From assembly GCA_039180865.1 (NCBI GenBank), contig JBCDCZ010000004.1:1-51461 (forward strand): a stretch of DNA of 51,461 nt. The letters are read 5' to 3'. This document shows positions 8,762 through 17,483 of the stretch, piece by piece. Source of the DNA: JBCDCU01 sp039180865. GTDB taxonomy: Bacteria; Pseudomonadota; Alphaproteobacteria; Rhizobiales; JACESI01. The notes under the pieces are model-generated. The model saw nothing but the letters and a program-made list of their open reading frames with translations. It ran no database searches and had not been told where the DNA came from. The first letter of the stretch is position 1; each line of letters starts with the position of its first letter. The position numbers and the translations under genes are program-made.

Positions 8762-9958
8762 TTGGCAAAAAGCGACAATCCGGATTTGTTCGGTCCAAAG
8801 CCTGACAAGGGTGCTCACTTGGGTGCATTCCTCGATGACGAGACGAAGCTTTCCTGGCTTCAGCTAGCCCGCACACCAAGGATTGGGCCAATCACTTTCC
8901 GAAATCTGATCGAGCGGTTTGGTTCCGCCGAAGACGCGCTCAAGGCCCTTCCGGAGATCGCGCGCTCAGGGGGAGGCAAGCCCCCAACTTTACCGGACCG
9001 GGCCATGTTGGCTCAAGAGATCGAGACTGCGCGAGACGCGGGCATTCGTTACATCGCGCTTCCGGAGATCGACTATCCGCCGCTTTTGAAGCAAATCCCG
9101 GATCCACCGCCTGTTATTTTGATTCGCGGCAATAGCAAGATTACAGCAGCACGCGCGATCGCAATTGTTGGCTCACGCAATGCCTCGGTCGCGGGTCAAA
9201 AGACAGCATCGACAATCAGTTGCGACCTTGGGTCGGCCGGTTTCGCCATTGTATCCGGCCTCGCGCGCGGGATCGACACTGCGGCCCACAAAGCAAGTCT
9301 GACTACGGGAACGGTGGCCGTTATCGCCGGCGGCCATGCAAGGATTTATCCGAAGGAAAACGAGGCCCTCTACTACGACATCATCGAAAACGGTGGTGCG
9401 ATTGTCAGCGAAATGCCGCCCTGGGCGGAACCCCGCGCCAAGGACTTTCCGCGTCGTAATCGACTGATATCGGGTTTAAGTATCGCAACCTTGATTGTGG
9501 AAGCTGCATTGCGTTCGGGATCCCTGATCACTGCCCGAACCGCACTGGAACAGGATCGGGATGTCTTCGCAATTCCAGGATCGCCGCTTGATCCGCGCGC
9601 TGAAGGCTGCAATCGCCTGATCCGCGATGGCGCGCGCCTTGTCCGAAACGCGGAAGATATCCTGGAAGACCTCAACAGTGGCCTTTCTGTTGTTCCACCT
9701 CTCTTTCCGGAGGAGCCTGCGCAATTTGATAGGGCGTCTTCACGGACTTCAGCAACGACCGGGACAGACGTTGTTCGTGCCACAATCCTTACGAGCCTGT
9801 CTGTAACACCAGTCGCAATTGACGATGTTGTTCGGGAGACGGGCTTCAGCACAGGAGACGTTCTTGCAGCGCTCGCTGACCTTGAGATTGCGGCCAAAGT
9901 CACGCGTCACGGCGGGCATCGCGTCAGCCTTGCAGTCCCGCCAGACGACGCTCCGTAA
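8762..9958 (+). CDS. dprA: DNA-processing protein DprA
   Basis: A single-stranded-DNA-binding protein that loads RecA on incoming DNA during natural transformation and is also found in many bacteria not known to be competent. It has 398 residues. An N-terminal helical region (LARTPRIGPITFRNLIERFG) is followed by the Rossmann-like core with AIVGSRNAS, IVSGLARGIDTAAHKASL, FPRRNRLISGLS and EAALRSGSLITARTALEQ. A C-terminal winged-helix domain follows (about 335-395, IDDVVRETGFSTGDVLAALADLE). The start is TTG, seven bases after plsY, with AAAGGA about 10 bases upstream. No com genes are in the window, so a role in uptake cannot be inferred. Confidence 0.96.
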   Translation: MAKSDNPDLFGPKPDKGAHLGAFLDDETKLSWLQLARTPRIGPITFRNLIERFGSAEDALKALPEIARSGGGKPPTLPDRAMLAQEIETARDAGIRYIALPEIDYPPLLKQIPDPPPVILIRGNSKITAARAIAIVGSRNASVAGQKTASTISCDLGSAGFAIVSGLARGIDTAAHKASLTTGTVAVIAGGHARIYPKENEALYYDIIENGGAIVSEMPPWAEPRAKDFPRRNRLISGLSIATLIVEAALRSGSLITARTALEQDRDVFAIPGSPLDPRAEGCNRLIRDGARLVRNAEDILEDLNSGLSVVPPLFPEEPAQFDRASSRTSATTGTDVVRATILTSLSVTPVAIDDVVRETGFSTGDVLAALADLEIAAKVTRHGGHRVSLAVPPDDAP

Positions 9959-9998
9959 GTCGGCTCATCAGATAGCAGCAACACCAGGCGGTAGTCGG

Positions 9999-10268
9999 TT
10001 AGCCAGTCGATGCTTCGTCGCCTGCCTTCCCTCCTCCGCAGGCCGCCCCCTGAGCAACCATTTGTGCTTCAACACGCGCCATATCGAGGAGATAGGCGAG
10101 TAGGGTAAGATCAGAACGCGCCGCAATGGCGGAAAGATCGCTCGCCATGCGCGCAATGTATCGTGAGGCCTCGACGACATCGGGCGAGTTTGATCTCTCG
10201 CTTGGACCCGTTTCCCGGGCGGATCTGCGGTCATCCAAATCAGGATTGTCTTTCGCAGGGTTTTTCAT
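9999..10268 (-). CDS. Small helical protein of unknown function between dprA and topA
   Basis: An 89-residue protein, opposite in strand to its neighbours. A polar N-terminal third rich in D, R and S is followed by a likely helical region, VVEASRYIARMASDLSAIA, then LLAYLLDMARVEAQMVAQG. From memory, similar short proteins with a C-terminal YLLxMAxxEA pattern occur beside dprA/topA in rhizobia. A strong ribosome-binding site (AAAGGA, 7 bases before ATG) supports translation. The plus-strand reading across the same bases has no recognisable content. It has no cysteine pair or transmembrane segment, and the function is unknown. Confidence 0.7.
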   Translation of the reverse strand: MKNPAKDNPDLDDRRSARETGPSERSNSPDVVEASRYIARMASDLSAIAARSDLTLLAYLLDMARVEAQMVAQGAACGGGKAGDEASTG

Positions 10269-10690
10269 AATTTTTTCCTTTAACCCGCGTGAAAAGGCTG
10301 GACTTCGCCGCTATGTCACCGCTCTCGCTCGCCAATTTGCCCACCAGAGGTGGTCCTTCCACAAAAAATTCCTTCCGCGCAGGAAGGCGCGGTTTACAAG
10401 TGGCGGGCGATTATCACAAAGTGTTGCGACTGAAAAGTGTATTGAATCCCCACATCACCTGTAAGTTGCCGTAGCGTTAAGGCAGAGAACAATTTGTCGC
10501 GCTTTGGACCCCTGCATTTTGAAGAGTCGGGAGCTCTTGATAGCCAATATCAGGATTGCCCCGCGAGGATTTTGTAACAACTTTATGGATGGCGACCGGT
10601 AGACAAATCGTCTGGCGGCTGCATAAGGGGAGAATGACTTTCGGGCAGCGCTGGCCCATTTATCCTCGAAACACGCGGCAAAGAGGTTTC
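10269..10690. other. 422-base divergent intergenic region upstream of topA
   Basis: No gene was recognised. Short frames on both strands here have no family resemblance and no good ribosome-binding site. Two small inverted repeats are visible: CCACC-AGA-GGTGG (about 10341-10353) and CCTTCC-GCGCA-GGAAGG (10371-10387). The region must hold the promoters of the minus-strand small gene and probably of topA, but no confident -35/-10 pair was found. The end carries AAGAGG, the topA ribosome-binding site. Confidence 0.6.
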
Positions 10691-13282
10691 ATGAACGTCG
10701 TCATCGTTGAGTCACCGGCAAAGGCCAAGACCATCAACAAGTATCTTGGCTCTGATTATCAGGTTCTCGCTTCCTACGGTCACGTCCGCGATCTTCCGGC
10801 AAAGGACGGATCGGTCCTTCCTGACGAAGACTTCGCCATGGAATGGCAGGTTGATGCGAAGTCAAAGACCCGGGTCAATGAGATCGCCAAGGCTGTGAAG
10901 GCGGCTGACAAGCTCATACTTGCAACTGACCCGGATCGCGAAGGCGAAGCCATTTCCTGGCATGTCCTGCAAATCCTGCAGGACAAAAAGGCCCTTAAGG
11001 ACAAGCCCGTTGAGCGCGTCGTTTTCAACGCGGTGACCAAAGCGGCAATCCTTGAGGCGATGGCCAATCCACGGGAACTCGATGCTCCGTTGATCGAAGC
11101 TTATCTTGCGCGGCGTGCGCTCGACTATCTTGTCGGCTTCACGCTCTCGCCAGTGCTATGGCGCAAATTGCCAGGGTCGCGATCTGCTGGCCGTGTCCAG
11201 TCGGTGGCGTTGCGTCTGATCTGCGAGCGCGAGCAAGAAATCGAGATCTTCAAGCCGCAAGAATACTGGTCGATTATTGCGCGTCTGGAAAATGCCAAAG
11301 GTCAGGAATTCGATGCCCGCCTGACCGCTTTCGACGGTAAGAAGAAAACGCGGCTGGACGTTCAGACCGGCGAAGAAGCGCACGCTATCCGGACCATGCT
11401 TGAAGCTGCCGACTTCACTGTCGAGAGCGTTGAAGCAAAGCCGCAAAAACGGAACCCGTTCCCTCCCTTCACAACCTCTACGCTGCAACAGGAAGCGTCC
11501 CGAAAACTTGGCTTCGATGCCCAGCGCACGATGCAGGTGGCTCAACGTCTTTATGAGGGCATATCCCTTGGCGGAGAGACCACCGGCCTCATCACCTATA
11601 TGCGGACCGATGGTGTCGATCTCGCGCCGGAAGCAGTGGGGTCGCTCCGCCGGCAAATCGAGAAACAATTCGGTCCCGATTATCTACCTGAAAAGCCCCG
11701 CAAATACTTCTCAAAGGCGAAGAATGCCCAGGAAGCGCACGAAGCAATCAGACCGACCGATGCATTCCGTACACCCGATCAGATGAAGAAGTATCTGAAC
11801 GACGAGCAATGGAAGCTCTACGATCTGATCTGGAAGCGGGCGATTGCCTGCCAGATGGTATCTGCCGAGCTTGAGAGGACAACAGCAGAGATAATCGCCG
11901 CTGCCGGCGCTCAGACCGCTAACCTGCGTGCCACAGGCTCTGTGGTTCGATTCGACGGCTTTCTGACCCTTTACACGGAAACGAAAGACGACGAAGAGGA
12001 CGAGGCACAAAACCGGTTGCCGGCGCTTCAGTCAGGTGAGAATCCCAAGCGTAAATCGGTCGAGGCAAACCAACACTTCACTGAGCCGCCGCCGCGCTAT
12101 ACCGAAGCGACAATGGTGAAAAAAATGGAGGAACTCGGGATTGGGCGCCCGTCCACCTATGCCTCGATCCTGGCTGTTCTGCGCGAGCGCGGTTACGTCA
12201 CCTTGGAGAGAAAGCGGCTCATTCCAGAGGATAAGGGACGCCTGGTAACAGCATTTCTCGAGAACTTTTTCGAACGCTATGTCCAGTACGACTTCACCGC
12301 AGCTCTTGAGGAAAAACTCGACAAGGTGTCGGCTGGCGACGTCATGTGGCGCGATATCCTGCGGGAGTTCTGGGCGGATTTTTCCGGCCATGTGCATGAA
12401 ATCAAGGATCTGCGTGTATCGGAGGTTCTCGATGCCCTCAACGAGGCCCTTGAGGACCATGTCTTTCCCGAGAGAGAAGACGGCAGTGACCGACGCGCGT
12501 GTCCGCGCTGCGCAGACGGCCGTATAAGCCTCAAAGTTGGACGGTATGGCGCATTTATCGGATGCTCGAATTATCCTGAATGTGCCTATACCCGCCAGCT
12601 CGCCCAACCCGGTAATGGTGAAAACGATGCAGATGGGGCTGACGATGGTCCGAAAGTTCTCGGGATCGATCCTGAGACCGGACTTGAAGTCAGTCTTCGT
12701 TCAGGCCGGTTCGGCCCCTATGTTCAGCTCGGCGAAGACAAAAAACCGCCACGCGCTTCGATCCCGAAAGGCTGGGACGCCCAGGCCGTTGATCTTGAAA
12801 AAGCACTTCGGCTCTTGAGCCTGCCGCGCCTCGTCGGGATGCATCCGGAAAGCGGCAAGGAAATCACCGCAGGTATCGGTCGTTACGGTCCGTTCGTTCT
12901 CCATGACGGCGTTTATGCGAATCTGAGTTCGGTCGACGAGGTCTTCGAGGTCGGGATCAACCGGGCGGTATCGGCCCTTGCGGATAAGAAAACCAACCCA
13001 CGAGGCAGGACGGCGGCCAAAGCACTCAAGGAACTTGGTGAACATCCCGATGATGGCGGCAAGATCACCGTGAACGACGGGCGTTATGGCCCGTATGTGA
13101 AATACGGCAAGGTCAACGCAACGCTTCCAAGAGACGTCAAACCCGAGGATGTCACATTGGAGCAGGCTTTGGAACTGATCGCAGCAAAAGAAGCCAAAGG
13201 CGGGAAAAAGAAGCCGGCAGCTAAGGCAAAAGCCAAGGCGAAGCCTAAGGCCGCAAAGAAAACTGCCAAGGCAGCCGAGTAG
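10691..13282 (+). CDS. topA: DNA topoisomerase I
   Basis: Relaxes negative supercoils by a single-strand break through a 5'-phosphotyrosine. 863 residues from the ATG that follows AAGAGG; the frame is open 45 codons further upstream, but those residues are not conserved. Order: TOPRIM domain beginning MNVVIVESPAKAKTI with ATDPDREGEAISW (about 79-91); the catalytic segment GLITYMRTDGVDL with the active tyrosine at about 303; SRSAGRVQSVALRLI; one CxxC...C zinc-ribbon (CPRCADGRISLKVGRYG...CSNYPEC); then three topoisomerase C-terminal repeats with GRFGPYV, GRYGPFV and GRYGPYV. The tail is a lysine/alanine-rich stretch, as is common in alphaproteobacterial TopA. rnr follows after 5 bases. Confidence 0.98.
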   Translation: MNVVIVESPAKAKTINKYLGSDYQVLASYGHVRDLPAKDGSVLPDEDFAMEWQVDAKSKTRVNEIAKAVKAADKLILATDPDREGEAISWHVLQILQDKKALKDKPVERVVFNAVTKAAILEAMANPRELDAPLIEAYLARRALDYLVGFTLSPVLWRKLPGSRSAGRVQSVALRLICEREQEIEIFKPQEYWSIIARLENAKGQEFDARLTAFDGKKKTRLDVQTGEEAHAIRTMLEAADFTVESVEAKPQKRNPFPPFTTSTLQQEASRKLGFDAQRTMQVAQRLYEGISLGGETTGLITYMRTDGVDLAPEAVGSLRRQIEKQFGPDYLPEKPRKYFSKAKNAQEAHEAIRPTDAFRTPDQMKKYLNDEQWKLYDLIWKRAIACQMVSAELERTTAEIIAAAGAQTANLRATGSVVRFDGFLTLYTETKDDEEDEAQNRLPALQSGENPKRKSVEANQHFTEPPPRYTEATMVKKMEELGIGRPSTYASILAVLRERGYVTLERKRLIPEDKGRLVTAFLENFFERYVQYDFTAALEEKLDKVSAGDVMWRDILREFWADFSGHVHEIKDLRVSEVLDALNEALEDHVFPEREDGSDRRACPRCADGRISLKVGRYGAFIGCSNYPECAYTRQLAQPGNGENDADGADDGPKVLGIDPETGLEVSLRSGRFGPYVQLGEDKKPPRASIPKGWDAQAVDLEKALRLLSLPRLVGMHPESGKEITAGIGRYGPFVLHDGVYANLSSVDEVFEVGINRAVSALADKKTNPRGRTAAKALKELGEHPDDGGKITVNDGRYGPYVKYGKVNATLPRDVKPEDVTLEQALELIAAKEAKGGKKKPAAKAKAKAKPKAAKKTAKAAE

Positions 13283-13287
13283 TTTCG

Positions 13288-15597
13288 GTGAGCCGGAAAC
13301 GCGAAAAAAACGCAGGAGGATCAACCAGCCCCTGGTTTCCAAAACGGGAAGAGGTCATGGAATACATTCGTGACCATCCCGACAAGGCGACGAAGCGCGA
13401 TATCGCAAAAGCGTTCGGGATCCGGGGAGACGACCGCATCGAATTGAAGCGGCTCTTGCGCTCCCTCGCGGATGACGGTCTGATCGAAGGAAAGCGCAAG
13501 CGTTTCACTGAAGCTGGCGATCTTCCACCGGTTTTGCCGGTTACAATTTTCGAACAGGATTCGGACGGCGACCTGATCGCTGAACCGGTTAAGTGGGAGA
13601 AGGAAACGACGAAACCGCCGCGTGTTCTCATCGTCTATTCATCGCGGGACAAAGGACGCGCACCAGGTGTTGGTGATCAAGCGCTGGTCCGCATAACCGA
13701 GCGTGGCATCGGAAACGGTCAAAAACCCGCTTATGCAGCAAAAATCATCAAGATCCTTCCAAAACGCGCCTCGACACTTCTCGGGGTCGTTCAAATGGGG
13801 GCACACGCGGAAGCCCTACCGCGCCTTGTTCCGGTCGACCGTAAGCAATCCGAATGTGAGATCGACGATCTGGGCGGCGCGGATCATGGCGACCTTGTAG
13901 AGGCCACGATCAGCAAGATCGGTCGATACGGACTTCAGCGGGCGCGTGTGACGAAGCGGATCGGATCTTTGAAGTCCGAAAAGGCTGTGAGCCAGATCGC
14001 ACTTCATGAACATGATATTCCGCATGTCTTTCCCGAAGCTGTTCTAGAAGCCGCGGACGCCGCAAAAAAAGTCGATCCTTCCAAAAACCGTGAGGATTGG
14101 CGTTCGGTCCCGCTGATCACCATTGACCCGGCCGATGCAAAGGATCACGACGACGCGGTCGCGGCGATCGCTGATGACGATCCAGCAAATGAAGGCGGTT
14201 ACATTATCACCGTCGCGATCGCAGATGTCGGGCTCTACGTTCAACCCGGCACACCGCTTGATCGCGAAGCGTTCAATCGCGGGAATTCGGTTTATTTCCC
14301 CGATCGCGTTATCCCGATGCTGCCGGAAACGATCTCCAACGATCTTTGTTCACTCAAAGAAAACAAGGACCGCCCGGCCCTCGCCGTTCAAATATGGATC
14401 AACGCCCACGGTCGGAAAATCCGCCATCGGTTCCATCGCATCTTCATGAAAAGCCATGCGGCCCTCGCCTACGAAGAAGCTCAGGCAGCGATCGACGGCA
14501 AACCCAGTGAACGCGCCAAGCGGGTATTGGAGAGTACGTTGCGTCCGCTTTATGACGCTTATCGATGCCTCCTCAATGAGCGTGGTGACCGTGCTCCGCT
14601 CGATCTTAATGTAACGGAACGCAAGATCCGCATTGACGAAGATGGAAAGGTCGCGGACGTGATCGTTCCAAAGCGTCTGACCGCCCACAAACTGATCGAA
14701 GAATTCATGATTCTTGCGAACGTGGCCGCAGCGGAAGCGCTTGAAGCGAAACGATCGCCAGTCATTTTCCGTGCCCATGATGCACCCTCACTCGCGAAGC
14801 TCGAGGGATTGCGCGATTTTCTATCGACAATCGATCTACAAATACCGAAGGCAGGAAACATCAGACCTGAGCACTTCAACCGGATTCTCGCGAGGGTGAA
14901 GGGTGAAAACCATGATCTCCTCACCAACCAGGTTGTCCTGCGCTCGCAGGCGCAAGCCGAATACACGCCGGACAATTACGGCCATTTCGGTCTGAACCTT
15001 AAGAAATATGTTCACTTCACCTCACCGATCAGGCGCTATGCAGACCTCATGATTCATCGTGGACTGATCACGGCGTTCGGTTTTGGAGAGGGTGGACTTT
15101 CAGATATTTCGGAAGACGGGCTTTTTGAGATTGCGGAACATGTTTCAGCAACAGAACGCCGCGCAATGGCCGCCGAACGTGCAACCGTAGATCGCCTTAT
15201 CGCTGAATGGCTGGCGGACAAAGTGGGCGCTGCGTTTTTTGCGACGATCAACGGGGTCACAAAGGCGGGATTGTTCGTAACGCTCGATGAGACCGGCGCC
15301 GACGGCTTCATTCCGATCTCCACGATCGGAAATGACTATTACATTTTCGATGACGCACGCCATCAACTGGTTGGCGAGCGCAGTCGAGAAACCTATACGC
15401 TTGGCGACAAAGTCGAGGTGAAACTGGTCGAAGCCCTACCTTTTGCCGGCGCTCTGCGTTTTGAAATGCTGAGTGAGGGCAAGAAAATTGCCCGACACCA
15501 TACTTTTCCTCAACGCAAAGGCCGCCGCGCTCAAACCCGTGCTAAAAGAGGTGGTCCTCCGGCCGGAGTTTCACGCAAGATTAAACGTAAGCGGTGA
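13288..15597 (+). CDS. rnr: Ribonuclease R
   Basis: A processive 3'-to-5' exoribonuclease of the RNB family that degrades structured RNA. 769 residues: an N-terminal helix-turn-helix-like region (KATKRDIAKAFGIRGDDRIELKRLL split over about 30-60), cold-shock domains, the RNB catalytic core with LITIDPADAKDHDDAV (metal-binding aspartates, about 276-291), and FTSPIRRYADLMIHRGL. A C-terminal S1 domain follows (about 650-735, TINGVTKAGLFVTLDETGADGFIPI) with a basic tail. The GTG start lies 5 bases after topA. A downstream ATG (residue 24) has AAGAGG only 2-3 bases away, and starting there would remove residues that resemble rhizobial RNase R N-termini, so GTG is preferred. Confidence 0.97.
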   Translation: MSRKREKNAGGSTSPWFPKREEVMEYIRDHPDKATKRDIAKAFGIRGDDRIELKRLLRSLADDGLIEGKRKRFTEAGDLPPVLPVTIFEQDSDGDLIAEPVKWEKETTKPPRVLIVYSSRDKGRAPGVGDQALVRITERGIGNGQKPAYAAKIIKILPKRASTLLGVVQMGAHAEALPRLVPVDRKQSECEIDDLGGADHGDLVEATISKIGRYGLQRARVTKRIGSLKSEKAVSQIALHEHDIPHVFPEAVLEAADAAKKVDPSKNREDWRSVPLITIDPADAKDHDDAVAAIADDDPANEGGYIITVAIADVGLYVQPGTPLDREAFNRGNSVYFPDRVIPMLPETISNDLCSLKENKDRPALAVQIWINAHGRKIRHRFHRIFMKSHAALAYEEAQAAIDGKPSERAKRVLESTLRPLYDAYRCLLNERGDRAPLDLNVTERKIRIDEDGKVADVIVPKRLTAHKLIEEFMILANVAAAEALEAKRSPVIFRAHDAPSLAKLEGLRDFLSTIDLQIPKAGNIRPEHFNRILARVKGENHDLLTNQVVLRSQAQAEYTPDNYGHFGLNLKKYVHFTSPIRRYADLMIHRGLITAFGFGEGGLSDISEDGLFEIAEHVSATERRAMAAERATVDRLIAEWLADKVGAAFFATINGVTKAGLFVTLDETGADGFIPISTIGNDYYIFDDARHQLVGERSRETYTLGDKVEVKLVEALPFAGALRFEMLSEGKKIARHHTFPQRKGRRAQTRAKRGGPPAGVSRKIKRKR

Positions 15598-15690
15598 GCG
15601 CACAAAGCCGTGATGTCCAACCGATTGCACGACCCGTCAACGATGCGTACATAACGGCCTGTAACTTCAACCAACGATCCGGGGTGGATC

Positions 15691-16164
15691 ATGCACACTT
15701 TTGAAAACGACACGGAACCAACGCGGGACATGCGACACCCCGTACGCCCGCTTCTTCCTGCAATGCTCAATGGCGCGCGGCAGAAGTGCCCGAAATGCGG
15801 TAAAGGCCAGCTTTTCCAAAGCTATCTGAAAGTCCATGACAGCTGCGAAGTATGCGGCGAAGAACTTCACCATCATCGAGCCGATGATGCACCGGCTTAT
15901 TTCACGATCGCGATTGTCGGCAAGATTATCGTTGGATTCTTCGTCTGGCTGGAACTTGCGTATGAGCCCCCATTCTGGGTTCACGCCGCCCTTTGGACGC
16001 CGCTCATTTTTCTGATGGCGTTGTCGTTCCTCACGGTCATCAAAGGAGCGGTAATCGGTCTCCAGTGGGCGAACTACATGCATGGGTTCGATCCGAATTT
16101 CGAAGAAGGCGATGACATCGAAAAACCGCACGATGCCAACCTCTCAAAACCCGGTGTCATGTGA
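15691..16164 (+). CDS. DUF983 membrane protein with zinc-ribbon-like motif
   Basis: A 157-residue inner-membrane protein of unknown function, family DUF983. A cytosolic N-terminal part carries two CxxCG pairs (CPKCGKGQLFQSYLK and CEVCGEELHHHRADDAP, about residues 33-65), likely a metal-binding ribbon. Two membrane segments follow (FTIAIVGKIIVGFFVWLEL and LWTPLIFLMALSFLTVI). The C-terminus is acidic. The ATG follows ccggggtggatc, a usable ribosome-binding site. The NUDIX gene overlaps its stop as GTGA. In alphaproteobacteria this family commonly sits beside rnr and a NUDIX gene, as here. Confidence 0.93.
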   Translation: MHTFENDTEPTRDMRHPVRPLLPAMLNGARQKCPKCGKGQLFQSYLKVHDSCEVCGEELHHHRADDAPAYFTIAIVGKIIVGFFVWLELAYEPPFWVHAALWTPLIFLMALSFLTVIKGAVIGLQWANYMHGFDPNFEEGDDIEKPHDANLSKPGVM

Positions 16165-16898
16165 GGATAAAGGACGCGAGTTCTATCGTCCTGGTGGACC
16201 GCCGCGAAAACGAACCGCGTCTGCTCATGGGGCGCCGTGCGGCAGCCCATGTGTTCATGCCCAATGTGTATGTCTTTCCGGGCGGGCGGGTCGACTACGC
16301 CGATCGCTTTGCTCCCTTTTGCACGGACTATGATCAAGACACGCAAGACCTGCTCATGCAACGGATGGCCGGCCGACCGAGCCTTCTGAGAGCCCGTATG
16401 ATGGGTATCGCAGCAATCCGCGAGACCTTCGAGGAAGTCGGTATCAGGATTGGCCGGAAAAGCAGCGGCGCAACCAGAATCAGCAGGTCGGATTGGCAGA
16501 AGTTCGCCGAAACCGGAAGCCTGCCTGATTTGTCACATCTGAACTTTCTCGCCCGCGCCATCACACCTCCCGGGCAGAAACGCCGGTATGATACGCGCTT
16601 CTTCATCTGCGATGTCTCTGATCTCCTCAAAACTCAAACACCGGTAGCAAGCGAAGAGCTTGAGGCAATCCGGTGGGTTACCTTGGCCGAAGCTGAGGAC
16701 TTGAAAACGCATTTCATTACCAAGCGCATTTTGATGGCAGTCGATCAGGCACTGAAGCAAAACGAGTTTGGGAAGAAGGTGACGCAGGCTCCGTTTTATC
16801 GCGCGAAACCTGGAAGCCGCGGCAAGGCAAAACTCATGACAATACTGCGCCCCGGCCTCGAACCGGAACTGGCCGGCGAAGTTGAAGCCGAGATTTGA
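16161..16898 (+). CDS. NUDIX hydrolase
   Basis: A 245-residue protein that probably cleaves a nucleoside-diphosphate-linked substrate, identity unknown. Visible: an early strand SIVLVDRR...LLMGRR, then VYVFPGGRVDYADR (about 36-49), then the REXXEEXG half of the NUDIX box as AAIRETFEEVGI. The first half of the box (GX5E) is displaced: an insertion of about 35 residues separates FPGG from RETFEEVG. This resembles the longer NUDIX subgroup that includes eukaryotic NUDT19-like CoA hydrolases. The start is GTG, overlapping the DUF983 stop by four bases, so the pair is translationally coupled. Confidence 0.92.
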   Translation: MRIKDASSIVLVDRRENEPRLLMGRRAAAHVFMPNVYVFPGGRVDYADRFAPFCTDYDQDTQDLLMQRMAGRPSLLRARMMGIAAIRETFEEVGIRIGRKSSGATRISRSDWQKFAETGSLPDLSHLNFLARAITPPGQKRRYDTRFFICDVSDLLKTQTPVASEELEAIRWVTLAEAEDLKTHFITKRILMAVDQALKQNEFGKKVTQAPFYRAKPGSRGKAKLMTILRPGLEPELAGEVEAEI

Positions 16899-16932
16899 CC
16901 GGATATGACCAATGAAAACCGGCGTTTTCAAC

Positions 16933-16960
16933 TTGACAAGCAGCGGATTATCGCTAGGTT
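16933..16960 (+). promoter_or_regulatory. Candidate promoter for rpmG
   Basis: A perfect TTGACA at 16933-16938 is followed after 16 bases by TAGGTT at 16955-16960, resembling the alphaproteobacterial housekeeping promoter (CTTGAC with a CTAnnT-type -10). It lies 108 bases ahead of the rpmG start, right after the NUDIX gene. The -10 is imperfect. Confidence 0.5.
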
Positions 16961-16974
16961 CGCAGCCAAGTTGA

Positions 16975-17003
16975 GGGAGCGCCTGCGCGCTCCCCTTTCT
17001 TTC
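16975..17003 (+). terminator. GC-rich hairpin with pyrimidine tail in the rpmG leader
   Basis: GGGAGCGC (16975-16982), loop CTGC, GCGCTCCC (16987-16994), then CTTTCTTTC. The 8-pair stem and T-rich tail look like a factor-independent terminator, though the T run is broken by C. It could end NUDIX-operon transcripts, or act as a leader attenuator if the TTGACA upstream is the rpmG promoter. Confidence 0.5.
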
Positions 17004-17068
17004 GTGGCGAGGCGCACTGCAGGTTAAACCCAACAGCTTCGCACCACCATAATCAAGGACCGCGCGCG

Positions 17069-17236
17069 ATGGCAAAAGCCACAACAATCAAAATCAAGCT
17101 CGTGAGCACGGCTGACACCGGTTATTTCTACGTGACGAAGAAAAATTCGCGCACGATGACGGAAAAAATGGTGAAACGGAAATACGATCCCGTTGCACGC
17201 AAGCATGTTGAATTCAAGGAAGCTAAAATCAAGTAG
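17069..17236 (+). CDS. rpmG: 50S ribosomal protein L33
   Basis: A 55-residue ribosomal protein. It begins MAKATTIKIKLVSTADTGYF and ends RKHVEFKEAKIK, the typical L33 sequence. It lacks the CxxC pairs of the zinc-binding L33 form, so it is the cysteine-free version usual in alphaproteobacteria. The ribosome-binding site AAGGA lies about 10 bases before ATG. It is a single-gene transcription unit, with a candidate promoter upstream and a strong terminator 20 bases after the stop. Confidence 0.98.
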   Translation: MAKATTIKIKLVSTADTGYFYVTKKNSRTMTEKMVKRKYDPVARKHVEFKEAKIK

Positions 17237-17256
17237 ATTTAGCCTAAATACAAAAC

Positions 17257-17287
17257 AAAAAAACCGACCTTTGAGGTCGGTTTTTTT
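17257..17287. terminator. Strong bidirectional terminator after rpmG
   Basis: A perfect 14-pair stem: AAAAAAACCGACCT (17257-17270), loop TTG, AGGTCGGTTTTTTT (17274-17287). The flanking A and T runs allow it to work on both strands, ending rpmG transcripts on plus and pleD transcripts on minus. Confidence 0.92.
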
Positions 17288-17304
17288 GTTTCTGGGGAAA
17301 GTAA

Positions 17305-17341
17305 GGTCGGTGGAGTAAAAGATACTACATCTCCACCGACC
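17305..17341. repeat. Inverted repeat sharing arms with the rpmG terminator
   Basis: GGTCGGTGGAG (17305-17315), a 15-base loop, CTCCACCGACC (17331-17341): 11 perfect pairs. No T run follows. Its GGTCGG/CCGACC core is identical to that of the terminator 20 bases upstream, so alternative pairings between the two are possible. Confidence 0.75.
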
Positions 17342-17459
17342 CCAACCTTGCGGCATCAGGTGATGCGGCGGACCTTATCGCCACAAGGTAAAGGAACTTT
17401 TCTTATTGTTGTGGACTTCTATTGCCAGATAAAATTCGATGAGACAATTTAATCAATCA

Positions 17460-17483
17460 TTTACCAATAATTTTATTGGTAAA
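17460..17483. repeat. AT-rich palindrome downstream of pleD
   Basis: TTTACCAATA (17460-17469), loop ATTT, TATTGGTAAA (17474-17483): ten perfect pairs, 92 bases beyond the pleD stop. It has no T tract. It may be a weak transcription or RNA-end signal or a protein-binding site. Confidence 0.6.
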
